Shown here in pieces: positions 1 to 11,828 of a stretch of DNA of 64,000 bases; the stretch's first letter is position 1, and every line of letters starts with the position of its first letter. Position numbers and translations under genes: made by a program. This DNA is from Scytalidium lignicola (taxonomy: Eukaryota > Ascomycota > Leotiomycetes): the NCBI GenBank assembly GCA_002812745.2, contig NCSJ02000039.1, positions 124,001 through 188,000 on the forward strand, in the 5' to 3' direction. The notes under the pieces were generated by a model. That model worked only from the letters and a program-made list of their open reading frames with translations. It had not been told where the DNA came from and did no database searches.

Positions 1-1008
1 TCCCCGGATGCCAGGGGCTACGGTTCCTACGCAGAACTAGTGAATGACCCAGATGTTGACATTATCTATGTGTCCACGCCACATTCTCATCATTACCAGA
101 GCGTCATGCTGTGCTTGGAAGCCGGTAAGAACGTCCTTTGCGAGAAGCCGTTCACGGTCAATGCAGCTCAGACCAAGAGGCTAGTGGCAAAGGCGAGGGA
201 GAAAGATCTCTTCCTGATGGAGGCGGTCTGGACTCGATACTTCCCTCTGTCCATTTATGTGAGAGACCTTATTTCCCGGAATCAAATCGGACATGTCCAA
301 AGAGTCTTCGCCGATAACTCCGTTAATCAAGATCTCGAGATGAGGTATCCAGACGGCAAGCACAGACTGGTCAATCCGGATTTGGCTGGAGGTGCCCTAC
401 TAGACATGGGTATCTATTCTCTGACGTGGATCTTCCAGACTCTGTACTCTACACAGCCGGAAGGAAACAGGAGGCCACCCAGAATTCTGTCCTCGATTAA
501 AGAGTATAAGCCGACTGGGGTCGATGAGATGACGAGTATCCTACTTACCTTTCCAACTAAGGAAGGCGATAGGCATGGGATTGCCACAACACAGTTCCGT
601 GCTGCCTCGGATACAGAAGGTCACGGTGAGTCTGGTCCGGCAGTCCGAGTCCAAGGTGACCGAGGAGAAATCCAGATTTGGCCACCCATCTGGAGGCCGA
701 CCAGAACCAAACTCATTCTGCTCGATGGCACAATAGAAGAGAAGCACTGGCCACAGCCTGGGCCAGGAAAGGGAAGCGGATGGGAAAATGGGTTTGGTGG
801 GGAAATGCACGCTGAGGGTGAAGGACACGGAATGTTCTGGGAAGCTGACGAGGCCGCAAGAGCCTTGCTGGAAGGTAAAAAGGAGAGCAGTGTGCAGAGT
901 TTGGACGAGTCCATCATGATAATGGAGGTGATGGATGAAATCAGGAAACAGAATGACTTCAGTTTCCCAAGCAAGATTGAGTCTCCCGAGTATCCTCTGC
1001 AGTTATGA
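1..1008 (+). CDS. Gfo/Idh/MocA-family NAD(P) dehydrogenase, 5' partial
   Basis: The frame is open from base 1 to the stop at 1006-1008, so the gene enters from outside the window and its Rossmann start is missing. What remains reads as the trans-dihydrodiol dehydrogenase / NADP D-xylose 1-dehydrogenase branch of the Gfo/Idh/MocA family: a Rossmann beta-strand DVDIIYVSTPHSHH, the family's catalytic-lysine motif CEKPF, then EAVWTRYFP, and GGALLDMGIYSL in the C-terminal domain. These enzymes oxidise an aldose or dihydrodiol C1 hydroxyl with NAD(P) in the cytosol. No intron is visible. It lies 1.3 kb upstream of a Zn2Cys6 regulator and could belong to the sugar/polyol gene group that follows. Family is clear; the substrate is not. 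Confidence 0.88.
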   Translation, partial: SPDARGYGSYAELVNDPDVDIIYVSTPHSHHYQSVMLCLEAGKNVLCEKPFTVNAAQTKRLVAKAREKDLFLMEAVWTRYFPLSIYVRDLISRNQIGHVQRVFADNSVNQDLEMRYPDGKHRLVNPDLAGGALLDMGIYSLTWIFQTLYSTQPEGNRRPPRILSSIKEYKPTGVDEMTSILLTFPTKEGDRHGIATTQFRAASDTEGHGESGPAVRVQGDRGEIQIWPPIWRPTRTKLILLDGTIEEKHWPQPGPGKGSGWENGFGGEMHAEGEGHGMFWEADEAARALLEGKKESSVQSLDESIMIMEVMDEIRKQNDFSFPSKIESPEYPLQL

Positions 1009-2307
1009 CCGGACAGCGTCAATTTCTCCACTTCCTTGTCTGTTCATTTCAACGCATAATGTATTGAAAAAACATAACTCTGACTTTGATAATAAGAGAA
1101 GCTTTTACAAGTTAATAGATTAATATATTTTGTTAGAATAAAGGGTTAGACAATAGTAAAAGATGTCGTTATTTCAAAAAAAACAAAAAAAGATTATTGT
1201 ACTACATATTGCTACGAAGATGAGTAGATTTGTAGTGGGTTGTCACGCCTACTGATTTAAGCTGAAAAGCCACTAATTGAATTATTTAAAACTGCTGGGG
1301 TACGTACAATTGGTGGTTAAATTGGTGAATGGCCGGTCGGACATATGTATTATCAATTTATACAGGAGCCGCACATAAACAATGCTACCGTAGTAACATA
1401 ATTCATTCATCAAAAGTTTAATGGTATCTCATTCCCATTATTTGCTATAAGTATACACTAAACTCTCGGGTATATATTCTACCAGCTTTTCGCAAGTTTA
1501 GCTCTTGTTGTTCTAATATCAGTATGGAAGTATGGAGTAAGGTTGGTAGATAAGGAACTTTCGACTTATTAAAGAGAGGAATGCTACAAAGCTATATGAG
1601 TCAAAACCCATCTGTGATGCCTCTATCGTGGAGGAACTGGAGCTTGAAAAAAAAAAAAAACAAGGCTGACGGGGTATTTCAAACCTTCCAGTGATTTTAA
1701 ACCTCTACCCACTCTCAATCAGTGTTTCATAATGTCTAACAGTCACTGATCGCACCTGCTAATCATGGTTGTTGAGAGGAAGTTGTAATAGGATGCTTCT
1801 AAAGCATTATTAATCGATACGTGTATCTGGAGATTCTAATCACTAACTCTGAAATATAATAAAAAGTATCTAGATGCGTTGACATGATTCTGAACTCCAT
1901 GTTTTACTCTTGAGGCTCACTATAAGCTCGCCCGATCCTCCGCTTAATGCTGCGGGTTAGTGCTGCCAAGGCTGGACAAGCGCGGGCGGGGTATTAGCAG
2001 AGACTTTGTGGAGAAATACGGAGGTCGCGGTAGAAAGTTACCGGATTCACGTCAAGACGCTAATGTATTTAGCGCCATATATGCCCTCTAATACGACGGC
2101 CTTCAGGCATCTCACTCACTGAAAGGCCTGTCACCTCCAAGTGCACACGCAAGAACTAGCGTCTTGGCGCAGTCCGGTAACTTCTTGCAGCGACCTCCGC
2201 ACGACTTTCCGACTAGGAATAGTGGCGCGTGTGATCGATCAATCACCTGCACACTCAAGTACAGCAGACCACCACTCTATTTTGACCGCAACAGTTATGC
2301 AGCAACC
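1009..2307. other. intergenic, AT-rich, between dehydrogenase and regulator
   Basis: No credible coding sequence. Contains a run of 14 A near 1647-1660 and shorter A runs near 1176-1190. The last 300 bases become more GC-balanced and probably hold the regulator promoter and 5' leader. Confidence 0.6.
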
Positions 2308-5298
2308 ATGCCCTCTTCCAATAGAACCGCATCACAGCGCAAGCATGTCACTACAGCTTGCCTCTCTTGTCGTGAGAGTAAAGTGAAAGTACGGGTCGAA
2401 GAAGAATTTAAGGTGAAGTCCCGACGCTGACTGTGTGTTATTAGTGCGATGGAACTACGCCGTCTTGCTCAAACTGCGTCAACAAGAATAGAGAATGCCG
2501 CTATCTTGCCGGCGATGATAGACGCAAGTAAGTTAAGTCCTCGTATATGAGCCCTTCCTCGTAACATCTGCTCAGAAGTGAGTAGAACGAATGAATCTAA
2601 CAGTTGGATAATCGTAGATTATCGCTCAGAGTAGCCATTGAACTACTTTCGCAGCGCGTAGATCAGCTAACTCAGTTTATTTTGGACAATGGTTTGCAAG
2701 TACCTGCTCTTTCCGAGCATGAAGAAGCCTCCTTGCGGAAAGTGTTGACGATGATTGGCCTTCCTTATGAAAACTTGACTGGCCGGCGTATACAGCCCGG
2801 CTCTGATGGCCATCAAGGGGACATCGGGGACATCAACTTAATGCAGAACGAGAACGGTGGACCCAACGCTCCGGAAGCCGCAGTCACGAATTCAGACTCT
2901 AGCGAGAGCCAGACGCTTAACAAACGCTCTCGTACAGAACATCAGGAAACCCAACAGCCAATGTCCTCTCAAGAGGCGCCGGCTCTAAATTTCACCTGCC
3001 AAATACCTTCTGGCGGCCAGCCCAGCCCAAATTCTAACTCAAGCGGCCAAATTGAATCAGCCTTGGGCCTTACGGATACAAACGCACAAAATACCAGCCT
3101 ACCATATTGGGACTGGACCAATATCGGTGGCCAAGGGCAAGCGTTCAACATAAACGATGCATCCCGATTCTCCTCTGTGCCGCAGAATTCATATCCCAAT
3201 GCTTCCGCTCATCATAGATCTTACAATGATGTGCTAATTGAAAGATCTCCTCCTCCTTCTACAGACGACATCGACGATAGTGACAGCGTTGAGGAGCTTG
3301 TAGACCAGCTGGCAGACCGAATGGGAACTTTGCATATAGGCGCCGATGGGCAAATTCGATACTATGGTCCCACTTCTAATTTCACATTAATGGACATGCC
3401 TTCTACGGACCCGATGCATATTCATCGCTCGATACGCAACGATGGCCAAGAATATCTAGATCGTTTGGGAGTAGGAGCATCAGTACCACCGGATTTAGAG
3501 GATCATCTCATCAACCTGTACTTCACATGGCAAGATCCACCCTTCCATATCGTGGATCGAGAGATGTACGAAAGTGGAAAGAGAAAGTGGTACGAGGAAG
3601 CTCAGGATACTCCTTATTATTCTGAAGCCCTTAGAAATGCTATGTATGTAGGTTCATTCTACTGAGATATGATGCTGAGCATACTTTATCTAGGTGCTCG
3701 CTAGGAGCTGATTTCGAGACGCAGCACCATCCAGACTTTGTTACATTTCCGAAATCGCTTGCCGACTTTTTTTTCAGACAGAGCGAAAGCCCTCATTGAG
3801 ATCGATTTGGATGCGCCGTGTCTAGCAACAGCACAAGCTATGGTTGTCACCAGTTGCCATGACATGGGTTGCACGCGGGACGCCCGCGGGTGGCTGTATA
3901 GTGGTATGTTCTGATCGATAATTGCTCCACAGCTAGTGTTCACACGCGCCTTAGGTATGGCAATCAGACTTGCCTTTGACTTAGCCCTGCACAAGGACAT
4001 GACTGCATACGTTGCAAAGGGGATCATTTCCCAAGCCGAGGCCGAGGTCCGGCGGACAGTCTTCTGGGGTGCATACCTTGTTGATCAGTGAGTCTCTTCG
4101 CTCATGAACTACGATAATTGTGCTGATACCGGGGAAAGAGTTTGGAGTTTCCATTTAGGGCGTCAATTCCGAATCAATATGGATGACGTTACTTGTGGCA
4201 AGCCTGGTCGCAACTTGAGTCAACCAGTCAATCGTCAATGGACACCCTATGTGACATTATCGACCTCTCCAACCCCCATGACTGATTACCTAGAAGAAGT
4301 CACTGGACAGCGTGTCTTACTTTGCGAGATTATGGCTCCCTTAGGACAGAATCTGTGAGCAATACGACCAGATTATTGAGTTTCATCATACTAATTCTTT
4401 GAAAAGGTATGGTACATCTGGGATCGATCCGCACCTGCTCCAAGAGCTGAATGCGAAGACTGTTGTTGAATTATTCGACTGGAGGGAAAATATTCCTACC
4501 GCGTTGCGGGTTGACCTAGATGACACGACCACGCCATATCTTCCGCACGTGTTACTGATGTAGTAAGTCTATATCTCCAAATCTAGAATGACTTGGCTCA
4601 CTTTTAGTAGCATGCATTACTATCAATGCCTCATCTATGCACATCGACCGTGGATGTCTAGGAGCAACATCCAGCCACAGCCGCCGCAAGGTCCAGGCTT
4701 CGCCCACGCGAGGCAAATATGTGTTGATGCAGCGATATCCATTGCTAGGCTCTTACAATTATACGAGCAGAGATATACTTTACGACGGATGAACATTCAG
4801 GGGCCTGCAATCACGTGTTCGGCCGCTCTGCTGCTGATCTTCGCCGAGATTTCTCACTACGGTCGATCGCAAGGTCTCAATATAGCTCAGCACCTGGGTG
4901 TCTGCTTCCGGGCTTTGGATGAATTCGGGCAGTCCTGGGAGAGTGCAAGGCGTTCTCGGGTCTTCCTGACCAGGTTACAGCGACAGTGGGAGCTGCAAGC
5001 TCGTCAAAAACGATCAGCGCGACGTCTGTCAAAGGAAGTGTCAGACTCGTCAAGGAAACGACCGTTAACTGCCACTGATTTCGACGCGCATCAAGGCAAC
5101 CATCACGCTATTTGGCAGGGGAACACGCATCAACAGCTACAATCGGAAGGTATTAACGGTGCCCCAGATCCAGATCTTGACATGAACTTTGACTGGATGC
5201 TAGGAGTAAATGCACAGACTGTTTCGAGAAGTTGGGCGACCGGCCCGTATTCTAGACTTGCACCTTCTGATTTGATGGGGTTCCTAGAAGATGTTTGA
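2308..5298 (+). CDS. Zn(II)2Cys6 transcription factor with fungal_trans domain; one frameshift
   Basis: Eight exons inferred: 2308-2388, 2445-2527, 2618-3643, 3694-3903, 3955-4087, 4139-4354, 4407-4562, 4608-5298. Exons 1-2 give a perfect binuclear cluster, C-x2-C-x6-C-x6-C-x2-C-x6-C, split by a 56-base intron after CRESKVK. A basic linker and a coiled-coil-like heptad segment (LRVAIELLSQRVDQL) follow. The middle homology region is recognisable in GMAIRLAFDLALHKDM and VRRTVFWGAYLVDQ. Within exon 4 a run of eight T (3767-3774) throws the frame; seven T would keep the family-like reading through SLADFF into the MHR. This could be a sequencing error or a true lesion. The gene neighbours metabolic enzymes and is the obvious candidate local regulator; its target is inferred only. 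Confidence 0.85.
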
Positions 5299-5521
5299 GC
5301 GCTTAGGAAATCCGATTACTACTGCTATAAAGATTTGATAATATTTGCTTCTTCCTTCTAGGCTACCTTTCCACAAATATCAAGTAAATAATCCTTTTAC
5401 ATATAACCCGGCCCTATCTAATTTAACCACCAAAAGCCCTCATAGTCCACTTCCAACCGCATCATAGACCCCATCCGGTTTATGAGTAAAGTGTTGGCCG
5501 ATCTCAGGCTGAAGGCCGAAC

Positions 5522-6588
5522 CTACATTAATCGTCCTGCGTGAATACCACCTGTGATTAGAAGATCGTCTGATGTGTGGTAGGCGCTGGCTTCCGACAAG
5601 AGGTACACAATAGGAACTTTCAAGTCGCAACGGTCTCCCATACGGCGCATAGGCGGTTCATTCTTCATGATGTCGCCCAACCAGGGCATCCGATTACAGA
5701 GATCAAGCGTCATGTCAGTCAGCATGTAGCTGAAAATCAAGACATCAGCAGGCGTTGGGTCTCACGAAAAGGGCTACTCACCCAGGAGAAACACTGTTCA
5801 CACGGATACCGGTACCAGCGAGCTCCACACCCAGCGCCTTGGCCAAGGCAACTACAGCACCTTTACTTGAGCAGTAGTCGCTGGTTGTCTGTCCCTTACT
5901 AGCAACGTACGCTGCGATCGAACCGATGAAGACAATCGAGCCTCCTTTCTTGTTGAAAGAGGTTGGTTCTTGCTTTACCATCTGGGCGGCTGCCAGTTGC
6001 GCTGAGTAATAGGTTCCGAGTGTGTTGACTGCGAAGCACTTGGCCACTGACTCGGGGTCACGCTTGAGGAACGGCTCATCGGGGCATATACCCGCTGCGG
6101 TGACTCTAGGTTGGGGCTATGAGATTATGACGATGGGGGCAATAACTACAAGGTGGGCATGATAACTCACAATCCGTCGATGCGTCCGAAATCGGACACA
6201 ATCTCATCAAAAGTCGCTTTGAGAACATCGTACTTTGTCACGTCGGTCCTGACGCACGTAAGCACTAGATCTAGCCAAGCCGAGAAGACGAAGTTGGCGG
6301 GACTCACTTATACAGCTTGATCTTGACGTCGAATTGCTCCTGGATCCGGTAGAAATGTTCGTGTGGTGTGTCTAGGACGTCCACAATAGCAACATTACCA
6401 CCCACTTCGGCCACCGCCAAGGCGAATGCCAGACCCAGCCCTCGAGCGCCGCCAGTAATGACAATGGTTCGATGTTTCAGCGAGAGCAGATCGTGTACGG
6501 ATTTGCGTAGGTAGGAGTCTATGTCCACGTCTGAGGTCTGCGAGGTGCCGTTGGCGGGGTTTGGAGGAGCAGGAGCGGCGGAAGACAT
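5522..6588 (-). CDS. short-chain dehydrogenase/reductase (polyol/ketose reductase-like)
   Basis: Four exons on the minus strand: 6588-6308, 6248-6171, 6105-5782, 5729-5522, giving 296 residues. Visible SDR features are the cofactor loop TGGARGLG near residue 45, a VTAAG replacing the usual NNAG, the catalytic Ser in FIGSIAAY and the YxxxK pair in DYCSSKGAV, and the RVNSVSPG segment. Overall it resembles fungal sorbose/arabinitol/mannitol-type reductases that interconvert sugar alcohols and ketoses with NAD(P)H. It is convergent with the Zn2Cys6 gene (tails 223 bases apart) and divergent from the transketolase-like gene, sharing a 731-base upstream region. The SDR class is firm; polyol specificity is an inference from resemblance and context. 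Confidence 0.9.
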
Positions 6589-7319
6589 GATTGAACTGGT
6601 TTCAAGGAAGTGAGGTGTGGAAAGAGTTCGGGTTGGATGAGGTTTGAAAGGTTAGTGGTTCAAAGTAAGTACGTAGGAAGACGTTAGGAATATAGAAACT
6701 GTTCACAGCTTTTTGAAGCCTCCCACCTACATAACATACTGCGGGAAATCCTTTCTTCCAATGGATCTGCCCCTCCACTGTATGGCGGGGCAGCTGTCCC
6801 TGGTGATTGCGGGGGCTTGGTCAGCAATCCGTGGCACTGCTCTGGACTCGGCATTTTGGGGGTTCGGGGGAGAATTCCGAGTTCTGGGCAGGTCACCTGA
6901 CAACATCCTCCACTCTTTCAACCTCCAACCTGGTATACCACCACGACCACCTCCTATGGCTTGCGCTCTCGGGATTAACAATTTGCACTCTACCGTACTA
7001 CAGCTAGAGGATTGCTATGTGTACTGTGCGACGCTTCCGAGGGGCAGGTGTCCCGGCTACTGCTATTCCGATGATTTGGCCTAGCATTTTAACTTGTTCC
7101 ATGTCCTGGATGTTAATTCCACCATCTTGCGGTATAGCGATTCTATTCATGCTTAAGTTGACTAATTAACGGCCATCATTGCTGGTCGAATTGTGATCAT
7201 AATTTGGTGTTTTCTCTGACTTGTGATCATTTCTCTCCACCTTATCCGTCTGCCTCTCACTATCATCAACACGACCATTAGAATTGGGCTGGACTACAGC
7301 CTGCTTGTCTCAAATTACC
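6589..7319. promoter_or_regulatory. shared divergent promoter region, SDR / transketolase-like
   Basis: 731 bases between two start codons pointing away from each other, so it must carry control sites for both genes. It is less AT-rich than other gaps. I see scattered CGG/CCG triplets (for example around 6846-6890) of the kind bound by Zn2Cys6 proteins, but no spacing conserved enough to call an operator. Confidence 0.5.
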
Positions 7320-9609
7320 ATGCCGCCAGGAGCAGTTGAACCGGGAGGAGCAGAAGTTGACGCCAAAAGCATTGCGAAAAGCCTTACTTCCCTAGAGACC
7401 GTTCCGGTCAAAGAGACAAACGGCCACGCCAAGCCTCAGATCAAGGACCAGAAGCGCAATGTTGGGGACGACGATAGGGCTGTTCTGGCAATGCGAAATT
7501 TGATTTTTGATCTATGTAACCAGAACGGTGGCGGTCATGGTGGTTCAGCAATCGGTATGGCCGCCATTGGCGTTGCTCTCTACAAGTACATCATGCGATA
7601 CAACCCTTCAAATCCGGAATGGTTTGACAGGGACCGCTTCGTTTTGTCTAATGGTGAGTTCTCCTGCCAATCTCGAGCTTAAATGAAACTAAACATGCGC
7701 TGCAGGACACTGTGCCATGTTTTTGTACGCCCTGAACTATCTGGTTGGATTTGACAACTGGACAATAGACGAGCTCAAGGGTTACGGCAGCGCAAAAACG
7801 GACGGCTACAAGACTATATGCCATGCTCATCCGGAAATCGAAGTACCTGGTGTCGAGGTCACAACGGGTCCACTCGGTCAGGGAATCGCAAACGCCGTTG
7901 GTTTTGCCATCGCATCGAAGAACCTAGCTGCGCGCTTCAACCAGCCAGCTTATGGCTTGATCCAATCACGAGTATATTGCATGACTGGTGATGGCTGCTT
8001 AATGGAAGGTGTTGCTCTCGAAGCAATTTCCCTGGCTGGTAGCCTCCGCTTGGACAATCTAGTACTGATCTACGACAACAACCAAGTCACCTGTGACGGC
8101 CCGTTGGATTGGATAAATACAGAGGATATTAATGGCAAGATGCGTGCTTCTGGATGGCACGTTCTTGAGATCGCGGATGGCTCGTACGATGTCCAAGCAA
8201 TAGTCACAGCACTGCAGTACGCGAAGACGTTGAAAGGAAAGCCGGTGTTCATCAACATTCGCACTGTCATTGGCCTAGGCACGAAGGCTGCTGGTACAGC
8301 TAAGGCACATCACGGTGTTTTCGACAAGGAAAGCGTGGCTCTTTCAAAGGAGCTTGCAGGACAAGACCCCGCTATAACCCACATAGTCTCGGAGACTACT
8401 CTGTCGTACTTCCGGGAACGCAAAACGAATGGCGAGCGTCTAGAGAGAGAATGGGACAAACTAGTTAGCTCATACAGTACCACCTTTGAGGAACAGTCGC
8501 GGAGTTTCAACTCGATACGTCAGGCTGATTACGGCACCATCTGGCTTGATAAACTGAAGGAACTAGATATGGACCAATTCAAGGGAAAAGCTACTCGCGA
8601 AGTCAACGGTGTATTGATTGAGAAGATCTGGAATGCTTATCCTGCACTTTGCGGTGGTGGTGCGGATCTAGTCAACTCCAACAAAATCTCATATACTGAG
8701 GATGATGTCTTCCATCCATCAGTCAGTTATGCAGGGCGCTATATCAGATACGGCATCCGTGAGCATGCCATGGCAGCCATTTCAAACGGAATTGCTGCCT
8801 ACAACCCTGGTTCCTTTTTACCCATAACTGCTACCTTTTTCATGTTCTATATATATGTGAGTTTTGGAAGATTAATTCTGCTCATTACGAGTATCTGACG
8901 ATATTAGGCTGCTCCAGGTGTGCGTATGGGAGCTCTCAGCGGATTGCCTGTTATTCATTTTGCAACACACGATTCCTTTGCCGAGGGCCAAAACGGGCCA
9001 ACACATCAGCCTGTCGAATTGGACTCATTATACCGCGCAATGCCTAATCTCACATACATCCGACCTTGCGATGCTGAAGAGACCATCGGAGCGTGGATTC
9101 TCGCTATATCTAAACGACATGGACCTTCCATGCTGTCACTAGGACGTGACGCGGTAGGCCCTGTGCCAGGCACTGATCGGTACAAAGTTGCAAAGGGGGC
9201 CTACGTGATTAAGGAGGTAGCGGGAGCCAAGCTCACTTTGACCAGTTGTGGCACGAACCTGCATTACGTTGTCGCTGCTGCCGAGTCCTTGTCCAACTCC
9301 GGAATCCCGACTCGTGTAGTGAGCTTCCCGAGCTTCGAGCATTTCGATAAGCAGGACGCAGTGTACAAGGTAAGTGTTTTCCCACTGGATGGTACCCCCA
9401 TTGTCAGTGTGGAAGAGTATGTTGCCACCACATGGGCACGCTATGTCACTGCAAGCATTGGCATGACTGGGTACGGCTACTCAGCTTCGAATCATAGCAA
9501 CTACGATCGCTTTGAACTGGATGCGAAGGGCATTGAGAAGAGAATTAGGAAGTATTTAGAAGAGCTTAATGGCGGGAATGCGAGGATGGCGGGCTGGAAG
9601 CAGCTATGA
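7320..9609 (+). CDS. transketolase family, possibly dihydroxyacetone synthase-like
   Basis: Three exons, 7320-7653, 7706-8856 and 8908-9609, give about 728 residues, close to the usual size of fungal transketolase (about 680-710) with a short N-terminal extension. The start is the first in-frame ATG. The thiamine-diphosphate motif is TGDG near residue 205 followed about 28 residues later by DNN; GGHGGSA, RYGIREHAM and ATHDSF are further family marks. Such enzymes move two-carbon ketol units between sugar phosphates; the DHAS branch uses formaldehyde as acceptor. The segment around TKAAGTAKAHHGVF recalls the DHAS side. The C-terminus is KQL, not a standard peroxisomal signal. It is probably not the housekeeping transketolase, because it sits among catabolic genes beside a regulator. 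Confidence 0.9.
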
Positions 9610-9911
9610 AGTTTAAATTAGCATGCTTCAGGTGTTTGATCGTTTCACATTCATGTTAAATTAGACAAAGTAAACATCGGTCGCGATTTTGAATAGAACG
9701 AAATCTTCGGGGAAGTTTTGGGTAAAGATGTGACGCCGGTCTAAGACTCGAAACTTGAGATGTTCAAGAATCGGCCATTCTTGGACTCGGTCTTGCATTC
9801 TGATTCTTTCGACTCTGGATTCGTTGCTGCAGACAGATTCAACAAAGGATTGTTTTGAAAATGTCAAAACAGATCTATTCAATTCAAGATTTCGAAGGTC
9901 CAAAGTCTATT
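9610..9911. other. convergent 3' intergenic gap
   Basis: About 300 bases between the tails of the transketolase-like and polyol-dehydrogenase genes. It presumably holds both 3' untranslated regions; no separate feature is visible. Confidence 0.5.
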
Positions 9912-11187
9912 CTACAAGCTCACAGCAATCTTTACAATGAGCTTTCCGTCCGCATCTCTCGTCTTGGAGGCATTATCGAACGCAGTTCTGACATGATCCA
10001 AACCTTTGTAATGATGCGTTACCAACTTTTCCAGCGGCGCAAGCTTCACTCCATTGATCTCCTCCCTCTTTACTGATGCAGTTGCAATCTCGATCGCTCG
10101 TGGATACGCGTTTGCATACCGCCATGTCGGGATAAGACTGATTTCCCGCGCGGAGACGTCTGAGATTGGCAGTGTATGATCAGGTGTACCCATACCGACA
10201 AGGACCACGCAACCGCCATTTCTCGTTGCCTGGCTGTAAGTCAGTGGTTGTATTTCAGAAAGTGGTTTGAATGGCAGCACTCACATATATCGATGCTTGC
10301 AAGCACGATTCAACGCCTGTGCACTCTAGAGTTCTTTGGACCTGCCCGACGCCCTCTCCATCATCCCATTTTAGTGCGCCAATCTTTTGAACAGTTTCTC
10401 GGGCAATATCTTTCTTTTCCTCAAGTGTTTGACCCCTCTTCGGCTCTACCTGATAGATTACCTGCGCGAACCCGTACTGCTTTGCGAATTCTAGCCGGCC
10501 ACGATCAATGTCCGCAATTATAATGTCCTTGGTTCCCACAGCTTGCAGAGCAAGTGCACACAGCAGCCCAATAGCACCGGCGCCGAATATCAGAGCGGAA
10601 TCTCGTGCACCCGTCAACACCGCGCTCTGCGAACGTCGAACCGCATGAATTGACACAGCCAACGGCTCAAGCAATGCGCCGACCTCGAAGCTCAATTCAG
10701 AAGGTAGCTTATGTACCCACATGGCCGGATGGTTGACACGTTCCTGCAACGTGCCTTGATAATGTGGAAATTTTGATCCAGAGCTCCTGAACCTCAGATT
10801 CGGGCATACATTGTATCGGCCATTCTTGCAAAGATGGCATTGCCCGCATGGAATGCCGCACTCAAGTGCGACTTTGTCTCCGATTGCTAGCTCAGGGCGT
10901 TTCTCGGATGCCTCTGAGCCGATTGATACTATCTCCCCAGCAGATTCGTGTCCTAAGCAGAGTGGTTCCAGCACTTGGATGCTGCCGTTGCGGAAATGCT
11001 GGAAATAGTGAACATCTGATCCGCAGAGGGTTGTTGAGCGGACGGCGATTTGGACTTCGTTCTTCGCTGGAGCTGGCAGATCTCGAGCCTCGGGCCTAAG
11101 GTCTTTCGCAGCATGGAGATAGCAACCACTGTTGCTTGAAGCTGCCACCGTTGGTCCTGTGATTTCGGTCGTCCCTGTTAATGACAT
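9912..11187 (-). CDS. zinc-dependent MDR dehydrogenase, sorbitol/xylitol/L-arabitol type
   Basis: Two exons, 11187-10285 and 10229-9912, give 406 residues if the ATG at 11187 is used; an in-frame ATG at 11247 would add 20. Catalytic zinc ligands are in LCGSDVHYF and LGHESAGE, and the structural zinc set is C-x4-C-x2-C-x2-C-x7-C around CGIPCGQCHLC. The Rossmann fold begins at ALIFGAGAIGLL, and an acidic residue follows strand beta-2 (IIIADIDRGR), suggesting NAD rather than NADP. Members oxidise sugar alcohols to ketoses in the cytosol. It is convergent with the transketolase-like gene and divergent from the monooxygenase. Whether its natural substrate is xylitol, arabitol or sorbitol cannot be decided here. 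Confidence 0.92.
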
Positions 11188-11828
11188 CTTCTCAACAATG
11201 CGGTTTTTGTGCGATTCTACAAATCTAACACCATTATCGTAATGCAACTGATCCAGTCGTCACCGTAGGGTCCTACACGTTTGATTTCTCATCGTATTGG
11301 AGTACCGATATAAACCAGGGGTATGTACATATAATGCGCAGCTAAGCTAGACATTAACGTGATGGTTACCCCGGAATTGCTAAATTTCGTACCTTGTCGT
11401 GCTTGTGTGGTAAAACAGCTCCGCACTCAGTGCGACTGGTCAAGAGAAGAGCAAGTGCTTGGAAGTGCTGCCATTCCCGAAAGCGTCCACCAATGTGATG
11501 GAGTGCATCTCCCGCCGGGATTGTTTTCCGCGTCACTTGTCGCAACTGGAACTCCCACGCCGATATTTGACCATCCGTCAAGAATCACGTATTTCGGTCT
11601 TAAACGCGATCTCTGAGCGGAATTAGGCAAATCAGCCCAGCTAGAGATAATGCTACCCTGAGCCTCAAAGAACCCTTTTCCAGCGACCCACAGCTATCTC
11701 CTTTTGTTGTGCTTCTTTGAGGAATAATATCCAGGGCCTTCATCTTATGAGTTGGAACATTTCAAGAACTTCACTTTGCTCTTTCCCACAAACCTAATCT
11801 CGTGTGCTATATTTTCTTCATAGCAAAT
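11188..11828. promoter_or_regulatory. shared divergent promoter region, polyol dehydrogenase / monooxygenase
   Basis: 641 bases between divergent start codons. Small overlapping open frames around 11360-11630 have no family resemblance and are probably chance. Several CCGC/GCGG clusters occur near 11430-11540. Confidence 0.5.

Noticed and set aside
3904..3932. 29-base intron in the first Zn2Cys6 gene
   Set aside because: Too short for ascomycete splicing; the next AG at 3954 gives a 51-base intron and restores GMAIRLAFDLAL.
11359..11630. Overlapping small open frames between polyol dehydrogenase and monooxygenase
   Set aside because: They lie in a divergent promoter region and show no family similarity.
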